Of a DNA stretch of 64,000 nt, positions 57,473 to 64,000 are shown one piece after another (the stretch's first letter is position 1; each line of letters starts with the position of its first letter). Source of the DNA: Methylotenera sp. (GTDB taxonomy: Bacteria > Pseudomonadota > Gammaproteobacteria > Burkholderiales > Methylophilaceae); NCBI RefSeq assembly GCF_029945705.1, contig NZ_JAQSDC010000043.1, positions 1 to 64,000 of the forward strand, in the 5' to 3' direction. The position numbers were made by a program, and so were the translations under genes. A model generated the notes under the pieces. The model was not told where the DNA came from and ran no database searches. It was given only the letters and a program-made list of their open reading frames with translations.

Positions 57473-57922
57473 ATGGCAACGCAATCAAGCAATGTATTAG
57501 GTATGTTACAGGGCATCGCTTCTAAAGAGGTAGATGAGGCAGCTATAGCGTTGGCTAAAGCGATGAAATTGGCTAATGAAGCGCAAGCTAAACGAGAGAT
57601 GTTGAATGAGTATCGGCTGGATTATGTAAGAAATCTGAATAAAATTTTAGAGGCAGGTATGGGGGCGGAAGCTTATCAAAATTTCCAGAATTTTTTTGGT
57701 AAGCTCGATCAGGCAATTGCCGTACAGCAAGAAGTTGTTGAAATGGCGAATCAGCAGGTTAAGGTGCAAAAGCTATTGTGGCAAGAAAGTCAGCGTAAAA
57801 AACTTTCTTATGAAGTGCTCTCCGATAGATCTGAAAAGCGCGTGCTTAAAGTAGAGCAGAAAAAAGATCAGAAACTGATGGATGAGTTTGCGATGCGTAT
57901 TACTAGAACTAAGCATACTTAA
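57473..57922 (+). CDS. fliJ: Flagellar export protein FliJ
   Basis: A 149-residue, almost wholly coiled-coil protein (KEVDEAAIALAKAMKLANEAQAKREMLNEYRLDYVRNLNKIL...), the FliJ pattern. It acts as the stalk of the FliH-FliI ATPase complex and contacts FlhA. It lies 24 bp after fliI, where fliJ belongs. Confidence 0.92.
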   Translation: MATQSSNVLGMLQGIASKEVDEAAIALAKAMKLANEAQAKREMLNEYRLDYVRNLNKILEAGMGAEAYQNFQNFFGKLDQAIAVQQEVVEMANQQVKVQKLLWQESQRKKLSYEVLSDRSEKRVLKVEQKKDQKLMDEFAMRITRTKHT

Positions 57923-58010
57923 GCTAAACATTCTTGGGTTAAGCACTAATAGCATCAATTTAAAAATGAATTACAACTTGAGCGAGCTTTAATTTTTGAG
58001 GTTGAACAAC

Positions 58011-59390
58011 ATGAAAAATTTATCATTACAAATGACAGAAACATCATTAAAAAAACCAGCAGATGCTATTAACAAAAGTACAGTCAGCAAAAGTACTATG
58101 GCATCTGATGGCGTAGCCCAAGCGGAAAATAATGCTTCATTTCAAATGATGCTAAACAAGCAAGTGCAAGCCAAGCAAGCTTCAGCCAGAGAAGTTGAGA
58201 ATAGACAAAACCAAGCTAAACAACCTCAAAAAACTGTTGGAAACGGATCAACAACAACTAAGCCTGAAAATACTGAAGCGACAACAAACCAAAAAAACGC
58301 TCAGAAAGTTAGTCAGTTACAACTAGCGATGATGGCGACCAATCGTACAAAAGTGGTGAAAGATGCCCAAAATATCGACCCCATGCAGCTTGCCGAGAAA
58401 GACATAGTGGCGCTTGATGCCAAGCCTGTATTGTTTAAAGAGACCGGTGAGGCCAAGGCTGGGGCTGACGATAAGGCTGTGTCGGATGTTAGTTTGACTG
58501 ATAAAGCCTCAATCACAGATATTTCTAATGCGCAGATGCTCTCGTCCATGATGTCCGAAATAAAACAAGCTCCACTTGGTAAGGCTGCTGAGACTGGAGA
58601 AGGGGCGATGAGTGCTGAGAAACAACTCACGCTTGGCGCTGATAGAGGCTCTGTATTAAAAGATGACGTATTAAGCAATGCATTGTCTCAAGGTAAAAAT
58701 GCGTCTGATGCAAAAGATTTGACCGCAGTTGATGATAAGGAGTCTCGCCATGATTGGATAGATGCGATGTTGCCAAATGCGTCTAAACCAAGCAGTGGAG
58801 ATGATATGGCTAAGTTGATGCTAAAGTCTGAAAAAGAGTCTGCGATTAGAGAGGTAGCGATGCCGGCTAATTACCAATCAACGAGTCAACTAGCTGGTCA
58901 ATCAAGCATGCAAGCTAATGCGGCTGAAGCCATGCAACAACTAGGCAGCAGCAATACCATCAATGCCTATCCAGGAAAAACAGGTTGGGATCAAGCTATT
59001 AGTCAAAAGGTCGTATGGATGTTAGGCGCTCAAGAGCAATCCGCTACGTTAACGCTTAATCCTCCAGATATGGGGCCGTTGCAAGTGGTGATTCATGTAC
59101 ACAATGATCAAGCTGATACAACCTTTATTTCTGACAATGCTGAAGTAAGACAGGCGCTGCAAGATGGTATGGATAACTTACGCAACAAGATGAATGAGTC
59201 AGGTATTCAACTTGGTCAAGCTAACGTGAGCTCTGGTGGGCAAATGCAACAGCAGTTTCAACAGGCTGCGCAACAATCAAAAGCCAGTGCCTCTCTGAAT
59301 AACAATGCTTCTGCATCGCCAATTGGGCATGTAAGTAGCGCTAAGACCGTGATACGTACGTCTAACGGTTTAGTCGATACCTTTGTGTAA
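58011..59390 (+). CDS. fliK: Flagellar hook-length control protein FliK
   Basis: A 459-residue protein from the ATG at 58011 (the track begins at a TTG five codons earlier). It has a long, polar, low-complexity N-terminal ruler region and a C-terminal FliK domain (about residues 330-440) with QSATLTLNPPDMGPLQVVIHVHNDQADTTFISDNAEVRQALQDGMDNLRNKMNESGIQLGQANV. It is secreted during hook growth and switches FlhB to filament-type export. Confidence 0.93.
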   Translation: MKNLSLQMTETSLKKPADAINKSTVSKSTMASDGVAQAENNASFQMMLNKQVQAKQASAREVENRQNQAKQPQKTVGNGSTTTKPENTEATTNQKNAQKVSQLQLAMMATNRTKVVKDAQNIDPMQLAEKDIVALDAKPVLFKETGEAKAGADDKAVSDVSLTDKASITDISNAQMLSSMMSEIKQAPLGKAAETGEGAMSAEKQLTLGADRGSVLKDDVLSNALSQGKNASDAKDLTAVDDKESRHDWIDAMLPNASKPSSGDDMAKLMLKSEKESAIREVAMPANYQSTSQLAGQSSMQANAAEAMQQLGSSNTINAYPGKTGWDQAISQKVVWMLGAQEQSATLTLNPPDMGPLQVVIHVHNDQADTTFISDNAEVRQALQDGMDNLRNKMNESGIQLGQANVSSGGQMQQQFQQAAQQSKASASLNNNASASPIGHVSSAKTVIRTSNGLVDTFV

Positions 59391-59497
59391 GCGATGGGTT
59401 AGCTGTGGTTTGGTAGGCTACTCTTCTCGTATCAGCCTGCAAGTTGGCATGACATTACTTGTCGAAAGACAATATTTTCAATCACAATCTCCAATTT

Positions 59498-59547
59498 AAC
59501 GGCTTTTTCCCTCTCTTATCTAAGCATGTTATTAAGCCGTTTTTTTC
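59498..59547 (+). terminator. Possible terminator after fliK
   Basis: Inverted repeat AACGGCTT (59498-59505)/AAGCCGTT (59534-59541) followed by TTTTTT. The loop is large (28 nt), which weakens it, but the U-run and the position about 110 nt past fliK fit a transcript end before fliL. The fliK-fliL gap (59391-59624) is otherwise empty. Confidence 0.55.
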
Positions 59548-59624
59548 CATAATGTAATCATCAATAACGCCAATGACTGCCGCATAGGTAGTACAGGTTT
59601 AGTTAATTATGGAAAGGCAATAAA

Positions 59625-60116
59625 ATGGCAGCAGATCCAAAGCCCGATGGCGCTGAAGTAGCACCAAAATCCAAGAAAAAACTGATCATTATAATTGCAG
59701 CAGTCGTGCTGTTGGCTGGAGGTGGAGGTGCTGGTTGGTTTTTAACGCATCAAAAAGCAGACCATAAAAAAGAAGAAGCAAAACACGAAGAGCCAGCGCA
59801 TGCGCCAGTATTTGTGACGCTTGAGGCTTTTACGGTCAATCTTCAACCTGATCCAGATGAAAAATTCTTGCAAACGGAGATTTCGTTACAAGTGGCTAGT
59901 CCTGAACAAGAGGAGCTGTTGAAGTCTCAAATGCCAGCTGTCAGAAGTCGTTTGTTGATGCTGTTAACCAGCAAAACAGCCTCTGATATTTCAACTTCTG
60001 AAGGTAAACAAAAACTTAGCGATGAGATTGTCGCAGAAGTTAAGAAGCCATTTTCTAAAGGCGCTAAGCCGCAAGAAGTAACAGGCGTATTTTTTACTTC
60101 ATTCGTGATTCAATAA
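59625..60116 (+). CDS. fliL: Flagellar basal body-associated protein FliL
   Basis: A 163-residue single-pass membrane protein: a charged N-terminus (KSKKK), one helix (LIIIIAAVVLLAGGGGAGWFL), then a periplasmic domain (FVTLEAFTVNLQPDPDEKFLQTEISLQV). It surrounds and supports the stator units. It starts a group fliL-M-N-O-P-Q-R with short gaps. Confidence 0.95.
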   Translation: MAADPKPDGAEVAPKSKKKLIIIIAAVVLLAGGGGAGWFLTHQKADHKKEEAKHEEPAHAPVFVTLEAFTVNLQPDPDEKFLQTEISLQVASPEQEELLKSQMPAVRSRLLMLLTSKTASDISTSEGKQKLSDEIVAEVKKPFSKGAKPQEVTGVFFTSFVIQ

Positions 60117-60134
60117 GGCGTTCGACACTAAGCC

Positions 60135-61139
60135 ATGGCTGATAAGTTTTTATCTCAAGATGAAGTTGATGCCTTATTAAAAGGCGTTGATGGCGATCAA
60201 GACGACGATCAACCTGCTGCAAATGCGGGTGATGTGCGGGATTACAACCTTGCTACCCAAGAGCGCATTGTACGTGGACGTATGCCTACGCTTGAGATTA
60301 TCAATGAGCGATTTGCACGTTTGGTGCGTATTGAGTTGTTTAACTTCTTACGTCGCACAGTTGAAGTCTCAGTAGGGCCGGTGCGCATCACTAAATACAG
60401 TGATTTTGTCCGTAATTTAGTAGTACCCACCAATTTAAATCTTATACAAATGAAGCCGTTACGCGGCACCGCACTGATGGTGTTCGATCCAACATTGGTA
60501 TTTTTGGTGGTGGATAATATGTTTGGCGGCGATGGTCGTTTTCATACGCGTGTTGAAGGCCGTGACTTTACTCAGACTGAGCAACGCATTATTCAGCGCA
60601 TTCTCAATATCGTATTTGAAACTTATTCGAAGTCGTGGGAGCCTGTTTATCCGGTTCAGTTTGAATATATGCGTTCTGAAATGAATACGCAGTTTGCTAA
60701 TATTGCCACTCCAAATGAAGTGGTGATTGCTGTGACCTTTAATGTTGAGCTTGGTCCAGCGAGTGGCGAGATACACTTTTGCTTCCCTTATTCCATGTTA
60801 GAGCCAATTCGGGACATGCTCAGCTCTCCATTGCAGGGAGAAGTGTTAGGCACTGATAAACGTTGGGTCAAGTTAATGACTCAGCAAGTACAAGCCGCAG
60901 AGGTAGAGATTGTGGCTGACCTTGCCAAAACCAATATGATGATTGGTGATGTGCTGAATATGAAAGTAGGCGATGTTGTGCCACTCAATATAGAAGAATC
61001 TATTGAAGCGCAGGTAGATGGTGTGCCTGTCATGCTTTGTAAATATGGGATGTTTAATGGCCAGTACGCGCTACGTGTAGAAAAGCTATTAAGATCCAAC
61101 TCAACTGAATATATTAAAGGAGAACCTTATGGCGATTGA
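60135..61139 (+). CDS. fliM: Flagellar motor switch protein FliM
   Basis: A 334-residue C-ring protein. The N-terminal FLSQDEVDALLKG is the CheY-phosphate binding peptide; the middle domain has the GGDGRFHTRVEGRDFTQTEQRI segment; the C-terminal SPOA domain ends VGDVVPLNIEESIEAQVDG. It receives the chemotaxis signal and controls rotation sense. It overlaps fliN by 11 bp. Confidence 0.97.
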   Translation: MADKFLSQDEVDALLKGVDGDQDDDQPAANAGDVRDYNLATQERIVRGRMPTLEIINERFARLVRIELFNFLRRTVEVSVGPVRITKYSDFVRNLVVPTNLNLIQMKPLRGTALMVFDPTLVFLVVDNMFGGDGRFHTRVEGRDFTQTEQRIIQRILNIVFETYSKSWEPVYPVQFEYMRSEMNTQFANIATPNEVVIAVTFNVELGPASGEIHFCFPYSMLEPIRDMLSSPLQGEVLGTDKRWVKLMTQQVQAAEVEIVADLAKTNMMIGDVLNMKVGDVVPLNIEESIEAQVDGVPVMLCKYGMFNGQYALRVEKLLRSNSTEYIKGEPYGD

Positions 61140-61602
61140 TGCTGCAGAAGATACTGCTGTTGCAGAAGATGATTGGGGTGCAGCAATGGCAGAACAAAGC
61201 ACAGCTGAAGCAACTGATGACTGGGGCGCAGCAATGGCTGAGCAAGAGGCTACAGATACTTCAGTTTTACAAGCCAAAAATGTTGAGCAGACACAGGTGT
61301 TTACCGAATTTACAGCTAAAAACAAACTGCAAGATACACAAAATGATATTGATTTCATTTTGGATATTCCTGTACAACTTACCGTTGAACTTGGGCGTAC
61401 CAAGATTGCGATTAAAAACTTGCTGCAATTAGCGCAAGGCTCAGTGGTTGAGCTTGATGGCATGGCGGGTGAGCCTATGGACGTATTAGTCAATGGTTGC
61501 TTAATTGCGCAAGGTGAAGTGGTGGTGGTGAACGATAAGTTTGGTATTCGGTTAACTGACATTATCACGCCCGCTGAACGTATTCGTAAAATTAATCGCT
61601 AA
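61129..61602 (+). CDS. fliN: Flagellar motor switch protein FliN
   Basis: A 157-residue protein. The C-terminal ~80 residues are the SPOA domain (ILDIPVQLTVELGRTKIAIKNLLQLAQGSVVELDGMAGEPMDVLVNGCLIAQGEVVVVNDKFGIRLTDII). The N-terminus is acidic and contains DDWGAAMAEQ twice with a 16-residue period. It completes the C ring and docks FliH. Confidence 0.97.
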   Translation: MAIDAAEDTAVAEDDWGAAMAEQSTAEATDDWGAAMAEQEATDTSVLQAKNVEQTQVFTEFTAKNKLQDTQNDIDFILDIPVQLTVELGRTKIAIKNLLQLAQGSVVELDGMAGEPMDVLVNGCLIAQGEVVVVNDKFGIRLTDIITPAERIRKINR

Positions 61603-61607
61603 TAGAA

Positions 61608-62096
61608 ATGCTAGTAATGAAAAATCATCACAACTTTTTGACTTTGAGTGTTTTAGCCATGCTCAGTCTTGCATCGAACTTGGCTTTTTCCGCAGAAGTT
61701 GTTGCGGTATCGCCAACAGGTGGTGTGCTTAAAATGGTGATTGGCCTTGCTGTGGTCTTAGCTGTAATGGCGCTCATTACTTGGGTGTTAAAACGCATGG
61801 TGCCTGGTGTGGGCAATAAGCAATCAGTGATTCGTATTGTAGGTGGTGTAAGTGTAGGTTCACGCGAACGTGTTGTGGTGTTGGAAGTTGGTGGTCGCTG
61901 GATTGTGGTAGGTGTTGCTGCTGGGCAAGTTAGCAGTCTTGCGAACTTAGAGAGTGGCGCTAACAATCTTGCTGAAGGCGTACCGATGGGTAGAAGTATG
62001 ACGGATTCAGGCAATGATGGCTTTAGCAATACCTTTGCCGCATGGTTACTAAAATCAACAGGTAAGATTTTAGAAAAAAAAGAGTCAGATAATTAA
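61608..62096 (+). CDS. fliO: Flagellar biosynthetic protein FliO
   Basis: A 162-residue membrane protein with an N-terminal signal-like helix, a second helix ([21 protein letters not shown]) and a small cytoplasmic domain ([36 protein letters not shown]) typical of FliO. It helps assemble the FliP ring. It lies 5 bp after fliN. The ATG at 61617 is an alternative start. Confidence 0.92.
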   Translation: MLVMKNHHNFLTLSVLAMLSLASNLAFSAEVVAVSPTGGVLKMVIGLAVVLAVMALITWVLKRMVPGVGNKQSVIRIVGGVSVGSRERVVVLEVGGRWIVVGVAAGQVSSLANLESGANNLAEGVPMGRSMTDSGNDGFSNTFAAWLLKSTGKILEKKESDN

Positions 62097-62121
62097 ACAG
62101 ACAATTCAATTTAAGTTAGCT

Positions 62122-62898
62122 ATGACTACACCTACACTAAAATCTATATTCAATACAACCATTGCATGTTCTGCAGTGATTTTAGCCAGCATGTTGATAT
62201 TACCTGGCACGGCATTGGCTGAAAATGGCATGCCACTGGTGAACTCCTTGCCTGCAGCAGGTGGCGGTCAAAACTATACGTTGAGCTTGCAAACGCTAAT
62301 TTTGCTGACCTCACTTACCTTTTTACCTGCTGCCTTGCTCATGATGACAGGCTTTACGCGCATCATTATCGTGCTGTCATTGTTACGTCAAGCTTTGGGT
62401 ACGCAATCTGCACCGCCAAATCAGGTGATGGTTGGTTTGGCCTTGTTTTTGACTTTCTTCGTAATGAGTCCAGTGATCGATAAAATTTATGTAGATGCCT
62501 ATCAACCGCTTTCAGAAAATAAAATCACCATGCAAGAGGCTATGGAGAAAGGCGCAGCTCCTCTCAAGACCTTTATGATGAAGCAAACGCGTGAAGGTGA
62601 TTTAGCCTTATTTGTGAATATGGCAAAAATGGAAAAGATTGACACGCCTGATCAAGTGCCTTTGTTAGTGTTAGTTCCCGCGTTTATGACGAGTGAGTTA
62701 AAAACCGCATTTCAAATTGGTTTTGCTATATTCATTCCGTTTTTGATTATTGATATGGTGGTTGCTAGTGTGTTGATGGCAATGGGGATGATGATGGTCT
62801 CGCCATCTATCGTGTCCTTGCCTTTCAAACTGATGTTATTTGTATTAGTCGATGGCTGGCAGTTGCTACTTGGTTCGCTGGTACAAAGTTTTTATTAA
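62122..62898 (+). CDS. fliP: Flagellar export gate protein FliP
   Basis: A 258-residue membrane protein with a cleavable signal peptide (about 1-33, ending ALA) and four helices. Signatures: [44 protein letters not shown] and the C-terminal [26 protein letters not shown]. It forms the core of the export gate with FliQ and FliR. Confidence 0.97.
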   Translation: MTTPTLKSIFNTTIACSAVILASMLILPGTALAENGMPLVNSLPAAGGGQNYTLSLQTLILLTSLTFLPAALLMMTGFTRIIIVLSLLRQALGTQSAPPNQVMVGLALFLTFFVMSPVIDKIYVDAYQPLSENKITMQEAMEKGAAPLKTFMMKQTREGDLALFVNMAKMEKIDTPDQVPLLVLVPAFMTSELKTAFQIGFAIFIPFLIIDMVVASVLMAMGMMMVSPSIVSLPFKLMLFVLVDGWQLLLGSLVQSFY

Positions 62899-62942
62899 CA
62901 TTACACAAATTTTCTAAGACGATTTTTTCTAAAGGAACTAAA

Positions 62943-63212
62943 ATGACCCCAGAAAGCGTGATGACATTAGGTCGAGATGCAATGGAAATCACATTGCTTG
63001 TTGCCGCGCCTATTTTACTGGTAGTGCTGGCAATTGGTCTTTTAGTGAGTATTTTTCAAGCGGCAACCCAAATTAACGAGGCTACTTTATCGTTTATTCC
63101 CAAGCTGGTCGGCGTATTCGGCACTTTGATGTTTGCAGGGCAATGGATGTTAACGACTATGGTAGATTACATGCACTTAGTCTTTAGCAGTATTCCTGCT
63201 ATGGCTAACTAG
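62943..63212 (+). CDS. fliQ: Flagellar export gate protein FliQ
   Basis: An 89-residue, two-helix membrane protein with MTPESVMTLGRDAMEITLLVAAPILLVVLAIGL and SIFQAATQINEATLSFIPKLV, exactly the FliQ pattern. AAAGGAAC precedes the ATG. Confidence 0.97.
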   Translation: MTPESVMTLGRDAMEITLLVAAPILLVVLAIGLLVSIFQAATQINEATLSFIPKLVGVFGTLMFAGQWMLTTMVDYMHLVFSSIPAMAN

Positions 63213-63273
63213 GCCAGAGTTCACTAAGTCAAGATTTACTAGATTAAGCCACGTAAAGTCGCAAGGTTACATC

Positions 63274-64000
63274 ATGATTTCAGTTAGCAGTGATCTTCTA
63301 CAAACTTGGATAGTCAGCCTGCTTTGGCCGCTCACTAGAATATTAGGTGTAATAGCCGCCGCGCCTATATTTAACCATACGGCAATCCCCAATCAAGTCA
63401 AACTAGGCTTGGGCATCATGCTGACTTTAATCATAGTGCCAACATTACCAGCGATGCCGCAATTCGAAATATTTTCATTTCAAGGATTGCTGATTCTAGT
63501 GCAACAATTGGTGATAGGTTTGGCCATTGGTTTTAGTATGCGCTTGGTTTTCTCTGCGGTTGAGCTTGCAGGGCAGTTGATTGGCATGTCGATGGGGCTA
63601 GGTTTTGCTAGCTTCTATGATCCGCAATCTCAAGGTCAAAGCACTGCTGTTAATCAGTTCTTGGTATTATTAGCTATGCTTATTTTCCTAAGTTTAGATG
63701 GCCACTTATTAATCATCACCGCTGTAGCCAATAGTTTTGTGACCATGCCGATTACAGTCGGTGGTAGTGGTATTGAGCCTTTAAAAATCGCCATGTGGGG
63801 CGAAACTATATTTAGTGTAGGCTTAATATTAGCATTGCCCGCAGTGGCAGCTCTATTGATTACGAATATGGCATTGGGCATACTCACAAAGACAGCACCA
63901 CAACTCAATTTGTTTGGTATTGGCTTCCCAGTTACATTAAGCATCGGGCTGGTTGTGATAGCCCTTTCATTACCTGGCATGTTAAAACCGATTGAAAATT
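63274..64000 (+). CDS. fliR: Flagellar export gate protein FliR (cut by the window end)
   Basis: A partial frame of 242 codons starting MISVSSDLLQTWIVSLLWPLTRILG, open to the end of the window; the full family length is about 260. It carries IFNHTAIPNQVKLGLGIMLT and VIGLAIGFSMRLVFSAVELAGQLIGMSMGLGFASFYDPQSQGQS. It completes the FliP-FliQ-FliR gate. It is not on the plus-strand ORF track because the stop lies outside the window. Confidence 0.95.
   Translation, partial: MISVSSDLLQTWIVSLLWPLTRILGVIAAAPIFNHTAIPNQVKLGLGIMLTLIIVPTLPAMPQFEIFSFQGLLILVQQLVIGLAIGFSMRLVFSAVELAGQLIGMSMGLGFASFYDPQSQGQSTAVNQFLVLLAMLIFLSLDGHLLIITAVANSFVTMPITVGGSGIEPLKIAMWGETIFSVGLILALPAVAALLITNMALGILTKTAPQLNLFGIGFPVTLSIGLVVIALSLPGMLKPIEN

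Noticed and set aside
61167-61245. Tandem DDWGAAMAEQ motif in FliN
   Set aside because: Repeats of this acidic Trp motif at the FliN N-terminus appear to be ordinary in proteobacteria, so not reported as novel.
61101-61568. 155-codon minus-strand ORF inside fliN
   Set aside because: Antisense shadow of FliN, helped by its repeated Ala-rich N-terminus.
61628-62029. 133-codon minus-strand ORF inside fliO
   Set aside because: Antisense shadow; sense strand encodes FliO.

Overview
The window looks like a chromosomal segment of a low-GC betaproteobacterium, most likely a methylotroph of the Methylophilaceae (Methylotenera-like). The reasons are the base composition (by eye roughly 40-45% GC), the betaproteobacterial order thrS-infC-rpmI-rplT-pheS-pheT-ihfA-merR-tRNA-Pro, a complete 14-gene nuo operon, a divergent fliE/fliF pair and a periplasmic azurin. 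The genus is inferred from general knowledge; no search was run. No CRISPR array, transposase, integrase or phage gene was seen.

Layout. 1-5.6 kb: a small XRE regulator, about 1.2 kb of apparently non-coding DNA, azurin (minus strand), and a cyanide-insensitive-type cytochrome bd oxidase operon (cydA-cydB plus a 46-residue DUF2474-type subunit missing from the ORF track) behind an FNR/ANR-like box. A diverged ~165-bp repeat lies at 0.9 kb and again at 5.2 kb. 5.6-20.2 kb: nuoA-N, proton-pumping NADH dehydrogenase. 20.4-24.1 kb: housekeeping genes (zinc metallopeptidase, NUDIX hydrolase, SDR protein, MltB-type lytic transglycosylase). 24.2-32.2 kb: tRNA-Val and the translation operon, with infC apparently starting at an AUA codon, ending at tRNA-Pro(GGG). 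32.3-35.4 kb: envelope and stress genes (entericidin-like lipoprotein, EF-hand/BON protein), HU, a small membrane protein and a trypsin-like protease.

35.7-45.9 kb: the accessory centrepiece, a probable flagellin glycosylation island directly upstream of the flagellin gene. It encodes a ~1,695-residue protein with three glycosyltransferase-like regions separated by TPR blocks (TPR - GT41/SPINDLY - GT-A-like - TPR - GT-B-like - TPR), a WecD-like acetyltransferase, a WecE-like sugar aminotransferase, a methyltransferase fused to a TPR module, and a second TPR-GT41 transferase. The same ~100-residue TPR module recurs without gaps in three of these proteins. My reading is that the island makes a nucleotide-activated 4-acetamido-4,6-dideoxyhexose and places it, perhaps elongated and methylated, on Ser/Thr residues of a short flagellin whose central region is Ser/Thr-rich.

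46.4-64 kb: flagellar genes. fliC sits behind two sigma-28-like promoters in tandem, followed by flaG, fliD, fliS, fliT, a FliK-like gene and a FlhB-C-terminal-like gene; then fliE on the minus strand; then fliF-G-H-I-J-K-L-M-N-O-P-Q and a fliR cut by the window end. Two RNA-like stem-loop structures sit between flaG and fliD. The modification genes next to fliC, and FliS/FliD/FliT downstream, suggest that flagellin is synthesised, chaperoned, modified and exported by products of neighbouring genes.
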